From assembly GCF_032056465.1 (NCBI RefSeq), contig NZ_DAMBCL010000101.1: a stretch of DNA of 10,617 nt; one strand, given 5' to 3'. The position numbers were made by a program, and so were the translations under genes. The notes under the pieces were generated by a model. That model did not search any database. It was not told the DNA's origin and was given only the letters and a program-made list of their open reading frames with translations. Shown here one piece after another: positions 1-6,406 of the stretch. The DNA comes from Mobilicoccus sp032056465. Lineage in GTDB: Bacteria; Actinomycetota; Actinomycetes; Actinomycetales; Dermatophilaceae. Each line of letters begins with the position of its first letter. Positions within the stretch are counted from its first letter, which is position 1.

Positions 1-472
1 AACACCGAGCCGGCGCCAGCTGCCCCGGCACAACCCGCTCTCCACTGAACCCGGGACGATCCAGCCCAGGTCCGACGATGAAGGTCCAGTCGTGGAGGAG
101 GTGCAGCCCGGCCCCGACAGCGGGGTCGAGTCCCGGAGACGCGGTCGTGGCAGGCCTGGCGACGGCGGGGAGGACGGCCACCACGCCGACCAGGATGACG
201 GAGGCCTCGAGGGTTCTCAGGGCGATGTACCCCACGGCCGCAGCCGGGCCGTGGGGTCGTAGCAGGGGGTACAGGAGGAGGCTCGTCCCGACGACCGCCA
301 GCGCCAGGACGACCTCGAGCACGGAGGCGGTGAGGACCGACGCACGGCTGGCCAGTCCTGCGGTGCTGTCGGTGGCGGAGCCGCCGTAGAGGGGGAGTGC
401 GAGCACCGAGGTGACCCAGGTGACGAGGTACAAGGCGGCGGCGGCCCGGGCGAGCCAGCGGTCGTGGAACAT
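1..472 (-). CDS. DUF4386-type integral membrane protein, partial (C-terminus beyond left edge)
   Basis: Reading the minus strand from ATG at 472-470 gives at least 157 codons with no stop before the left edge. The start is supported by a GGGAG ribosome site (complement of 480-484) seven bases upstream. The protein begins MFHDRWLARAAAALYLVTWV and is hydrophobic, with about four membrane segments visible (roughly residues 8-28, 48-70, 78-105, and one beginning near 128). The order of motifs (ARxAAALYLVTWVTS, LEVVLALAVVGTSLLLYPLL, ALRTLEASVILVG, HDWTFIVGPG) matches what is known of DUF4386 proteins, whose function is unknown. It is divergent from a TetR-type gene across 105 bp holding two palindromes, so it is probably that repressor's target. 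After HDWTFIVGPGL, about residue 137, the resemblance to the family fades over the last 50-60 bases. That could be a frameshift, a rearrangement at the edge, or ordinary divergence. The ATG-proximal part is a confident coding call; the family name is somewhat less certain. Confidence 0.8.
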   Translation of the reverse strand, partial: MFHDRWLARAAAALYLVTWVTSVLALPLYGGSATDSTAGLASRASVLTASVLEVVLALAVVGTSLLLYPLLRPHGPAAAVGYIALRTLEASVILVGVVAVLPAVARPATTASPGLDPAVGAGLHLLHDWTFIVGPGLDRPGFSGERVVPGQLAPARC

Positions 473-489
473 GGGGCTTCTCCCGTCGT

Positions 490-506
490 GGTGTACGGCG
501 TACACC
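490..506. promoter_or_regulatory. TetR operator, copy 1 (perfect inverted repeat)
   Basis: GGTGTACGGCGTACACC is a perfect 8-1-8 inverted repeat centred on 498. It lies 17 bp upstream of the minus-strand DUF4386 start at 472 and in the divergent gap shared with the TetR-type gene. Its core GTGTAC-N3-GTACAC recurs at 525-539. Assignment to the neighbouring repressor is inferred from position and symmetry. Confidence 0.8.
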
Positions 507-524
507 TCTCGAGTCGTACCGTAG

Positions 525-539
525 GTGTACGATGTACAC
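525..539. promoter_or_regulatory. TetR operator, copy 2
   Basis: GTGTACGATGTACAC has the same six-base arms as copy 1 (GTGTAC/GTACAC) around a three-base centre. The two centres, 498 and 532, are 34 bp apart, close to three helical turns, so two repressor dimers could sit on the same DNA face. TACGAT at 528-533 is a possible -10 element for the TetR-type gene; no good -35 was seen. Confidence 0.75.
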
Positions 540-577
540 TCCGTCAATCACCCATCCACGCCCCGGGAGCAAGAGCT

Positions 578-1303
578 ATGCCATCGACGTCGCGCCCACC
601 TCTGACCCGGGGCGCAGTGCTGCGCGCCGGACTGGCGCTGGCTGACGAGGAGGGGCTGGAGGCCGTGACGATGCGGCGCCTTGCGGAGCGGCTTGACGTG
701 GTCCCGATGGCTCTCTACAAGCACGTGGCAGACAAGGAGGATCTGGTCGGCGGAATGGTCGATCTGCTCGTCGAGGCCATGGCCGAGCCCTCCGCGCCGG
801 TGGTCTCCACGACCGACTGGCCACAGGCACTGCGGCAGGCTCTATCCGGCGCGCGCCGCGTCGTCATGGCGCATACGTGGGCTCGCCGGGCCATCGAATC
901 GCGGACGATCCGCACACCCGCTGTGCTCGCCCACATGGAACGAGTCAGTGCGATCTTTCTCGCGTCAGGCTTCACTCCCGACCTCACCCACCACGTCATG
1001 CACCTCCTGGGCAACCGGATCTGGGGCTTCAGCCCTGAGCTCTTCACCACCGGTTCGCCGGGTCCGGGGGGTCCCGCGGAAGAACGACCGGCGGCGCCTG
1101 CCCGTCGTTCACGGGGACCGGAGGTGGACCCGAACGACTACCCCTCGATCCTTGCCATCACGGCAGACGCCCGATCCCGTCGGCCGGGGGCCTCTGGTTG
1201 CGACGAGGACTTCGAGTTCGAGTTCTCCCTCGAGGTCCTGATTTCCGGCATCGCCCAGCTCCGTCGAACCGGATGGTCCTCGCCGGAGGGTCGCACAGGC
1301 TGA
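578..1303 (+). CDS. TetR/AcrR-family transcriptional regulator
   Basis: This encodes 241 residues from ATG 578, preceded by GGGAG at 565-569. An upstream in-frame extension to 464 is open but would run through both operators and into the divergent gene, so it is rejected. The N-terminal helix-turn-helix lies at about residues 11-57 (TMRRLAERLDVVPMALYKHV, with the KEDL turn after it), typical of TetR repressors. The C-terminal two-thirds is helical and resembles the TetR_C ligand-binding and dimer domain, including a Pro/Gly/Arg-rich loop near residues 155-180. TetR proteins repress by binding palindromes and release them on ligand binding. Here two matching palindromes lie upstream, indicating autoregulation plus control of the divergent DUF4386-type gene. 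The ligand is not predictable. Confidence 0.93.
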   Translation: MPSTSRPPLTRGAVLRAGLALADEEGLEAVTMRRLAERLDVVPMALYKHVADKEDLVGGMVDLLVEAMAEPSAPVVSTTDWPQALRQALSGARRVVMAHTWARRAIESRTIRTPAVLAHMERVSAIFLASGFTPDLTHHVMHLLGNRIWGFSPELFTTGSPGPGGPAEERPAAPARRSRGPEVDPNDYPSILAITADARSRRPGASGCDEDFEFEFSLEVLISGIAQLRRTGWSSPEGRTG

Positions 1304-1490
1304 GTGGCTGCGAATGAGCCGCGCAGTGACACCTCGCACGGCCAATGGGTCCTGATAGGACGCATGTCGCTGTCGCGTGCTCGGCGCGATCGGCGACGGT
1401 GACGACCTGCACAAACGCACCCCACGGTTCTGCTGATGAGTACGTGACGTCGTCTGATCCGCCCAGCCGGCGGGTTCCAGGTCATGAGGG
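1304..1490. other. Convergent intergenic spacer
   Basis: This spacer separates the 3' ends of the two convergent TetR-family genes. The only structure seen is a weak five-base stem at 1349-1361 (GTCCT-GAT-AGGAC). It has no T-tract, so it is not called a terminator. No supported gene is present. Confidence 0.5.
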
Positions 1491-2129
1491 TCACGTGATC
1501 GTGCAGCAGTCCCTGATCTGGACGGGGTGTGGCGGATGGGTACACGAGCCGACGAGAACACGAGCGGCCTCCCGGGCCGCAGCGAACGCCTGGGTGTCGC
1601 CCTGTGCCGAGGCCGAGACCTGTGCACCCTCGTGAAGCAGCTGCAGCTGGTGGGCAAGGAGGTCGTCGTCGACCAGCCTCTCCAGGAGGCGGCGGGTCCA
1701 AGCCTTCTCGGCGCGGATCACGTCCACGGCCGGCCCGCCTCGGGGCCCCAGCTCGACCCAGGCTGCCACGAATGCGCACCCCCGGTGGTGCCGTCCGGCC
1801 CACTCCTGGGTGGCGTCGAACAGCACCCCGACAGCCTCCATCGCGTCGGCCGGCGTCACCCGCCGAAGCTCGGCGAGCAGGTGCTCCTGCCACAGGTGGG
1901 CTCGCCGCTGCAGGTAGGCCGCGACCAGCCCCTCCTTGGACCCGAAGCGCTGGTAGAGCGTCCGCTTGGTCACCCCTGCCGTATCCGCCACCAGATCCAC
2001 CCCGACCGCGGTGATGCCCTGCAGGTAGAACAGCTCGCTCGCGGTCGCGAGGATCCGCAGCCCGGCGGGGGTGGAGTTGGGCGCCGGCATCGGGGCAAGG
2101 TCGTCGAACGTGACCGTGATGGGAGGCAT
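1491..2129 (-). CDS. TetR/AcrR-family transcriptional regulator
   Basis: This is a minus-strand gene of 212 residues, taken from ATG at 2129-2127 (MPPITVTFDDLAPMPAPNST). Upstream in-frame codons to 2171 would read through the operator and into the EamA start, so they are excluded. A second ATG at 2090 is also possible; neither has a clear ribosome site. The helix-turn-helix lies at about residues 23-70 (VDLVADTAGVTKRTLYQRFG, then SKEGLV), a textbook TetR recognition region. The C-terminal half contains GCAFVAAWVELG, found in many TetR regulators that control small exporters. The gene is divergent from an EamA transporter with a 20-bp palindrome between them, so it very likely represses both genes. 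The effector is unknown. Confidence 0.92.
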   Translation of the reverse strand: MPPITVTFDDLAPMPAPNSTPAGLRILATASELFYLQGITAVGVDLVADTAGVTKRTLYQRFGSKEGLVAAYLQRRAHLWQEHLLAELRRVTPADAMEAVGVLFDATQEWAGRHHRGCAFVAAWVELGPRGGPAVDVIRAEKAWTRRLLERLVDDDLLAHQLQLLHEGAQVSASAQGDTQAFAAAREAARVLVGSCTHPPHPVQIRDCCTIT

Positions 2130-2137
2130 GCACTGAC

Positions 2138-2157
2138 AGTATACCGATCGGTATACT
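2138..2157. promoter_or_regulatory. TetR operator with symmetric -10 elements
   Basis: AGTATACCGATCGGTATACT is a perfect 20-bp palindrome in the 40-bp gap between two divergent starts. Each end contains TATACT, a 5/6 match to a -10 box: 2152-2157 on the plus strand and 2143-2138 on the minus strand. Transcription starting 6-8 bases beyond would give nearly leaderless mRNAs for both genes. Repressor binding would block both promoters. The palindrome is seen directly; promoter use is inferred. Confidence 0.88.
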
Positions 2158-2169
2158 TCACTGGACGAC

Positions 2170-3036
2170 ATGTGGAGATCGTGGGCGTTCGGTGCCCTGT
2201 TCGTGCTGCTCTGGAGTTCCGGGTTCGTCGGTGCCGAGTTGGCGGGCTCGACCCCCTGGCAGGGCGTGCTCGCGTGGCGCTACGTCATCACGACGGGTGT
2301 CCTCGCCCTGATGATCATCCTCCTGCGGCCCACCCTGACGCGGGTCGAGGTAGGCCGGCAGATCGCTCTCGGGTTGCTGGCGCACGTCGTCTTCCTGGGT
2401 GGGGTCTTCGCCGCCCAGGGGGCCGGTCTGGCTCCGGGCACCGTCGCTCTCGTCTGTGCGCTCCAGCCGATGCTGGTCACCGTCGTCGGCGCGCTGGGGT
2501 GGGGAGACCGGATCCCAGGTCGCACGTGGTGGGGTCTGGCCCTCGGTCTGGTCGCCGTCGTGCTCACCGTGGGAAATCCGCGGGGCCTGGGGTTCGTCGT
2601 CCTGCTTCCGGTCGCCAGCCTGGTGGGGTTGTCAGCTGCTGCCATCCTGGAGCGGCGCTGGCGACCCCGCACCCACGTGGCGGTCGCTCTGGCCACCCAG
2701 TCGGCGGTGTCGGCCGCAGTCTTCGTGACCTGGGCGTGGATCGGTGGCACCCTCGCCGTCGAGGTCTCGACCCAGCTGGTCGGGGCGCTCGCGTGGCTGG
2801 TGGCGCTGTCCGGCATCGGCGGTTACGGCGCCTTCGTCCTTTGCCTACGACACCTGGGTGCCTCGACCACCAGCACACTGCTCTACCTCACACCCGCCGT
2901 CACGACGATCTGGGTATGGGGAATGCTGGGCGAGCGCCCCAGCCTGGGAGCGCTGGCGGGGTTGACGGTCGCCGCGGTGGCCGTCGCTCTGGTGACCACC
3001 GCAAGATCCGGGGGCAGCGCGGCGTCGCACCCCTGA
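2170..3036 (+). CDS. EamA/DMT-family transporter
   Basis: This encodes 288 residues from ATG 2170. It is almost entirely hydrophobic, with about ten predicted membrane helices in two repeats (roughly residues 5-130 and 140-280), the duplicated EamA layout. Recognisable family features are the opening FGALFVLLWSSGFVGAELAG, GLAPGTVALVCALQPMLVTV in the first repeat, and ASTTSTLLYLTPAVTTIWVW with a following GERPSLGALAG in the second. DMT members export metabolites, amino acids or drugs across the inner membrane; the substrate cannot be read from sequence. There is no obvious ribosome site, consistent with a near-leaderless transcript from the promoter inside the 2138-2157 palindrome. Control by the divergent TetR-type repressor suggests substrate-induced efflux. 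Confidence 0.93.
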   Translation: MWRSWAFGALFVLLWSSGFVGAELAGSTPWQGVLAWRYVITTGVLALMIILLRPTLTRVEVGRQIALGLLAHVVFLGGVFAAQGAGLAPGTVALVCALQPMLVTVVGALGWGDRIPGRTWWGLALGLVAVVLTVGNPRGLGFVVLLPVASLVGLSAAAILERRWRPRTHVAVALATQSAVSAAVFVTWAWIGGTLAVEVSTQLVGALAWLVALSGIGGYGAFVLCLRHLGASTTSTLLYLTPAVTTIWVWGMLGERPSLGALAGLTVAAVAVALVTTARSGGSAASHP

Positions 3037-3362
3037 CCTGCAGCGTTCGGCCGATCGTCGCCTCGGTGCCAGTCGGTCCCGAGGTGAGGCGGGTCAGCGC
3101 GTGGCGCGCCACTGCTGAACGAGCGCTGGGAGTTGTGTGCGGAGGAGGCAGAACGAGTCGGCGGCGTGAAGTGGGGTCTCGGCGGCGTTCATCGCGCGTC
3201 GTGGGTCGTGGCTCGCAAGGGTCCGAACGGCCGAAAGGACGGCCCGCAGAACGGCCTTTCGGCCGAGGCAGGTGGAGCCCGCGGGCTGAGGATCCCCACG
3301 TGCGGGGCGAGTCATCGTGGTCGAGCACGCATTCCACCCCTCACCACGAGAAGGGCTCCACC
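3037..3362. other. 326-bp gene-free leader upstream of the two-component operon
   Basis: No supported gene lies here; the small open frames on both strands lack ribosome sites and family resemblance. The region holds a strong hairpin at 3228-3265, a 12-bp palindrome AGCCCGCGGGCT at 3276-3287, and a ribosome site (GAGAAGG near 3350) for the gene at 3363. It probably contains the end of the EamA transcript and the promoter and 5' leader of the next operon. No convincing -35/-10 pair was found. Confidence 0.6.
3228..3265. repeat. 11-bp stem hairpin with 12-base periodic ACGGCC
   Basis: CGGCCGAAAGG (3228-3238) pairs perfectly with CCTTTCGGCCG (3255-3265) around a 16-base loop. ACGGCC also occurs three times at exact 12-base spacing (3227, 3239, 3251). 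No T-tract follows in either direction. It could be a factor-assisted terminator for the EamA gene, a structured leader of the next operon, or a dispersed intergenic repeat. Confidence 0.6.
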
Positions 3363-3818
3363 ATGACCACCGAGACGACCGTCGCCCCGACCACGCGCCA
3401 GGACCAGCAGGTCCCCGTCCAGGTGAAGCTCGCCGCAGCGTGGGCCGGCTTCATGTCGCTCTACATCTACGTCGACGTCCTCGGCCTCTACAAGCCGGGC
3501 GCCGTCGAGGGCATCCTCAAGGGCCAGGTCTGGAGATTCGACATCACCCAGAGCTTCGCCGTCGGCGCGCTGGCCAGTGCGGCGGTCCCGATCATGATGA
3601 TCGTGCTCTCGACGGCCCTGCCCGCGCGCGCCAACCGCCTGACGAACCTCGTCGTCGCCTCCCTCCTCATTCCCTGGATGGCGTTCAACCTGGCGGGCGG
3701 TGAGTGGATCTACTACTACGGCCTGGGATTCGCCCTCGAGCTGATCCTCCTCGGCTTCATCCTCCGCTCCGCCTGGACCTGGCCCCGCAGCTCCGGGATC
3801 CCTAGCCTGAACCAGTGA
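3363..3818 (+). CDS. DUF6326-type small membrane protein
   Basis: This encodes 151 residues from ATG 3363, with an AAGG-type ribosome site about ten bases upstream. After a hydrophilic Thr-rich N-terminus (residues 1-20) there are four membrane segments, roughly at 24-42, 66-86, 95-112 and 117-135. The pattern (VKLAAAWAGFMSLYIYVDVL, a short loop ending LKGQ, an internal TQSF, then PARANRLTNLV) resembles DUF6326 proteins, which have no known function. Its stop overlaps the GTG start of a histidine kinase by four bases, so the two are probably translationally coupled. The context suggests it either assists signal sensing or is itself linked to the kinase output at the membrane; this is inference. 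Confidence 0.82.
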   Translation: MTTETTVAPTTRQDQQVPVQVKLAAAWAGFMSLYIYVDVLGLYKPGAVEGILKGQVWRFDITQSFAVGALASAAVPIMMIVLSTALPARANRLTNLVVASLLIPWMAFNLAGGEWIYYYGLGFALELILLGFILRSAWTWPRSSGIPSLNQ

Positions 3819-4954
3819 CCCACGTCTGGCGCTCCGCCTGGCGGGAGCCGCGTGCCGCCGACCCCCCGCCCACGGGAGGGTGGGACTGGGCCCTCGCCGG
3901 GGGATTCACCGTCGCCGTGCTCGTCGAGGGCCTCGCGCGTCCAGGTCTGCCCTGGCGGCCGCTCGTCATCCTGCTCGCTCTGGCGCTGGCGCCCGCTCTC
4001 CTCCTGCGTCGGCGGCACCCCCTCGCAGCCTGCCTCGTCGGCTTCGGCGTCGCGGGGGTGTCGTCCGCCGTGCAGCGGTGGAGCGGCAGCGGCGACGTCG
4101 GCCTCTCCTCGATGACAATCGTGGTGGTCCTGCTCTACGGCCTCGTCCGGTGGGGCTCGGGCAGAGAGATCGTGCTCGGTCTGCCGTTCGTCGCCGCGGT
4201 CGTCGCCCTCGGCATGTCCATCACCCCGGTTCGGGGGACCGACATCGTCGGCGGAATCCTCTTCCTCCTGCTGTTCGTCGCCGTCGCTGCGGTAGTGCGT
4301 TCCCGCGCCGACCTGTGGGAGCGTCGCCGACGCGAGATCCGCAACCAGGAGCGACTGGCACTGGCCCGCGAGCTCCACGACACCGTGGCCCACCACATCT
4401 CCGCGATCGCCGTGCAGGCGCAGGCCGGTGGGGTGGTGGCACCCACCCTCCCCGATGAAGCGGCGCGGGTCCTCGCCGCGATCGAGTCCGAGGCCTCCCG
4501 CACGCTCGAGGCGATGCGGGCCATGGTGCGGGTACTCCGCGAAGACGCGTGGGAGGCCTACGCGCCGCAACCGGGGATGGCGGACCTTCCCACCCTGGCC
4601 CGCCCGGACGGGGTGCCCACCGTCACGGTCTCGCTCACCGGAACCGCGGCCCCGCTGCCGGGGGCGGTGGACGCCGCGATCTACCGGATCGCCCAGGAAG
4701 CCATGACCAACGCCCTCCGTCATGCCCGCGGCGCGACCCGCGTCGAGATCGACGTGAGCCGCGTGGGCGACCGGGTGAGGCTGGTCGTCACCGACGACGG
4801 ACCGACCGTGCCGGGAGCGGGCGCGGAGCCGGGATTCGGCCTGACCGGCATGGCCGAGCGCGCGCAGCTGCTCGGCGGGTCGTTCGCGGCCGGCCCCCGG
4901 CCGGAGGGTGGCTGGGTGGTCGAGGCCGTCCTGCCCACGGAGGTGACCGCGTGA
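3815..4954 (+). CDS. Sensor histidine kinase (HisKA_3/NarX-like)
   Basis: This encodes 379 residues from GTG 3815, chosen because it forms a GTGA overlap with the preceding stop. Residues 24-165 contain five or six membrane segments with no sizeable extracytoplasmic domain, so it likely senses a signal in or near the membrane. The dimerisation and phosphoacceptor region is RELHDTVAHHISAIAVQAQA with the phosphorylated His at residue 188. The ATPase domain shows the N box (EAMTNALRHA, Asn299), DDG at 327-329 and GFGLTGMAER from 340. This is the standard Actinomycetota HPK7 arrangement. The stop overlaps the response regulator start (GTGA, 4951-4954), so the pair is one two-component system. The signal is unknown. 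Confidence 0.96.
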   Translation: MTHVWRSAWREPRAADPPPTGGWDWALAGGFTVAVLVEGLARPGLPWRPLVILLALALAPALLLRRRHPLAACLVGFGVAGVSSAVQRWSGSGDVGLSSMTIVVVLLYGLVRWGSGREIVLGLPFVAAVVALGMSITPVRGTDIVGGILFLLLFVAVAAVVRSRADLWERRRREIRNQERLALARELHDTVAHHISAIAVQAQAGGVVAPTLPDEAARVLAAIESEASRTLEAMRAMVRVLREDAWEAYAPQPGMADLPTLARPDGVPTVTVSLTGTAAPLPGAVDAAIYRIAQEAMTNALRHARGATRVEIDVSRVGDRVRLVVTDDGPTVPGAGAEPGFGLTGMAERAQLLGGSFAAGPRPEGGWVVEAVLPTEVTA

Positions 4955-5598
4955 GCGTCCGCGTCGTGGTCGCCGACGATCAGGACCTGGTGCGGGCCGG
5001 GCTCGTGATGATCCTGCGTGCCCAGCCCGACATCGACGTCGTGGGGGAGGCGGCCGACGGCCTCGAGGCGGTCGAGGCGACGACCCGCCTGCGTCCGGAC
5101 GTCCTCCTCGTCGACATCCGGATGCCCGGACTGGACGGCATCGAGGTGACGCGCCGCGTGGCCGGGCCGGGCGTGGCGCACCCGCCCGCGGTCGTCGTCA
5201 TCACGACGTTCGATCTCGACGAGTACGTCCTCGGCGCCCTCCGGGCGGGCGCGCGGGGATTCCTGCTCAAGGACGCCGGCCCCGAGCTCCTCGTCCAGGC
5301 GATCCACGCCGCCGCCGACGGTGATGCGCTGATCGCCCCCAACGTCACCCGTCGCCTGCTGGCCGCGTTCGCGGACCGCGCGCCGACGGGCCCGAGTCAA
5401 CCCGTCGACCCCCTCACCGAGCGCGAGGAGGAGGTCCTCGCGCTCGTGGCTCGCGGCCGCACCAATGTCGAGATCGCCGCCGAGCTGTTCATCGGTCTCA
5501 GCACGGTGAAGAGCCACATCGCGTCGTTGATGGCCAAACTCGGTGCCCGCAACCGGGTCGAGACCGCCTTGTGGGCCTACCAGACCGGGCGGGTGTGA
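4951..5598 (+). CDS. NarL/LuxR-family response regulator
   Basis: This encodes 215 residues from GTG 4951, overlapping the kinase stop by four bases and preceded by GGAGG near 4939. The receiver domain (about 1-120) has the acidic pair D9/D10, phosphoacceptor D55 in VDIRMPGLDG, T85/T86 in VITTF, and K107 in FLLKDAG. The C-terminal DNA-binding domain (about 153-213) is a LuxR-type helix-turn-helix: LTEREEEVLALVARGRTNVE, then STVKSHIASLMAKL. Phosphotransfer from the adjacent kinase should activate it as a transcription factor. Its own operon is the most likely target, but no matching direct or inverted repeat stood out upstream of 3363. All key residues are present, so it should be functional. 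Confidence 0.97.
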   Translation: MSVRVVVADDQDLVRAGLVMILRAQPDIDVVGEAADGLEAVEATTRLRPDVLLVDIRMPGLDGIEVTRRVAGPGVAHPPAVVVITTFDLDEYVLGALRAGARGFLLKDAGPELLVQAIHAAADGDALIAPNVTRRLLAAFADRAPTGPSQPVDPLTEREEEVLALVARGRTNVEIAAELFIGLSTVKSHIASLMAKLGARNRVETALWAYQTGRV

Positions 5599-5617
5599 GG
5601 GCCGGCGGCGGAGGCGT

Positions 5618-5671
5618 CTCGACCGGCGGGGAGGACCACGGCGGCCACCGTCGGGGACGGCGCCGGTCGAG
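5618..5671 (+). terminator. GC-rich stem after the two-component operon
   Basis: CTCGACCGGCG (5618-5628) pairs perfectly with CGCCGGTCGAG (5661-5671), a stem of 11 bp. The 32-base loop holds a smaller CCGTC-GGG-GACGG hairpin at 5648-5660. It begins 20 bases after the response regulator stop. No U-run follows, as is common in high-GC Actinomycetota, so terminator function is inferred from position and stem strength. Confidence 0.5.
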
Positions 5672-5710
5672 CGTGCCGTACCCGTCGACAAGACCTCCCC
5701 CCTGTGGAAG

Positions 5711-5734
5711 GGTGCAGATGCACGTACACGTGCC
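5711..5734. promoter_or_regulatory. Candidate second MarR-type site upstream of the hydrolase
   Basis: Two overlapping short inverted repeats occur here: GTGCA-GA-TGCAC at 5712-5723 and GCACGT-AC-ACGTGC at 5720-5733. The arms resemble the GGTGCAC/GTGCACC arms of the strong operator at 7972-7989. The site ends 22 bp before the hydrolase start, in a promoter-compatible position. It is degenerate, so assignment to the same regulator is tentative. Confidence 0.4.
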
Positions 5735-5755
5735 GAGCTCGCCCAGGAGGCAGTG

Positions 5756-6406
5756 ATGTCCAAAACCCAGCCCGAGCCGGTACGTGATCCCGGCACCGAC
5801 CACCTGCTCACTCCCGCGAACTGCCTCGTCGCTCTCATCGACTACCAGCCGGAGCAGTACGCGACCATCACGTCCGCCTCGAAGGAGCGGATCAACCTCA
5901 ACGCCGAGGCCTTGTGTCGGCTGGCGATGGCCTACGAGGTGCCGGTCGTGCTCTCGACCGTCGGGGTGGACCTGGGCGTCAACCAGGGCACCGACGAGGT
6001 GCTGCGCGGCGCCCTTCCCGGCGTCGAGGAGATCGACCGGAGCGGCGTGAACGCGTGGGAGGACGCCGACTTCCGCGCCGCCATCGAGTCCAGCGGCCGA
6101 CGCAAGATCGTCATCGCCGGGCTGTGGAGCGAGGTCTGCCTCGCCTTCCCGACCCTCAACATGCTGCGCGAGGGTTACGAGGTCTTCCCGGTCGCCGACG
6201 CCGTCGGCGGCATCAGCCCGGTCGCCCACGAGCGGGCCTTCGAGCGGATGATCGCGGCCGGTGCCCAGCCGGTCACCGCGATCTCCTTCGGCGCCGAACT
6301 CATGCGCAACTGGGCCCGCGACGACTCCGACCACCTGCGTGCGGTCATGAACTGGTACTTCCCCAAGAAGGCCGAGCTGGACCGGCAGGAGGGCGTGACG
6401 TCGTGA
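5756..6406 (+). CDS. Isochorismatase-family (YcaC-like) hydrolase
   Basis: This encodes 216 residues from ATG 5756, chosen for a perfect AGGAGG at 5745-5750. The fold signature is the isochorismatase-like cysteine hydrolase: catalytic Asp29 in LVALIDYQPEQ, Lys117 in GRRKIVIAGLWSEV, and nucleophile Cys128 in the following SEVC. Members cleave amide or enol-ether bonds. The closest kind by pattern (DYQPEQ, GLWSEVCLAFPTLNMLREGYEVF, AVGGISPVAHERAFERMIAAG) is the YcaC group, whose physiological substrate is unknown. The stop overlaps the next GTG start by four bases, so it is co-translated with a flavin disulfide oxidoreductase. This suggests roles in the same pathway. MarR control via the upstream half-sites is possible. 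Confidence 0.93.
   Translation: MSKTQPEPVRDPGTDHLLTPANCLVALIDYQPEQYATITSASKERINLNAEALCRLAMAYEVPVVLSTVGVDLGVNQGTDEVLRGALPGVEEIDRSGVNAWEDADFRAAIESSGRRKIVIAGLWSEVCLAFPTLNMLREGYEVFPVADAVGGISPVAHERAFERMIAAGAQPVTAISFGAELMRNWARDDSDHLRAVMNWYFPKKAELDRQEGVTS

Noticed and set aside
464..577. N-terminal extension of the first TetR gene
   Set aside because: It would translate through both operators and overlap the divergent start; ATG 578 has a proper ribosome site.
1349..1361. Small hairpin between the convergent TetR genes as a terminator
   Set aside because: Only five pairs and no T-tract on either strand.
3094..3315. A 73-codon minus-strand frame in the 3037-3362 gap
   Set aside because: It has no family resemblance, no convincing ribosome site, and includes the hairpin in its coding path. 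A plus-strand 77-codon frame overlaps it with equally poor support.
1527..3818. A 763-codon plus-strand open frame spanning the second TetR gene and the EamA gene
   Set aside because: It runs antisense to a clear TetR gene and out of frame with EamA, with Arg/Gly/Pro-rich nonsense. Only its last 151 codons, from 3363, are a real gene.
3716..5838. Long minus-strand frames (335 and 372 codons) opposite the kinase and regulator
   Set aside because: They mirror well-supported two-component genes and have no recognisable domain or ribosome site.
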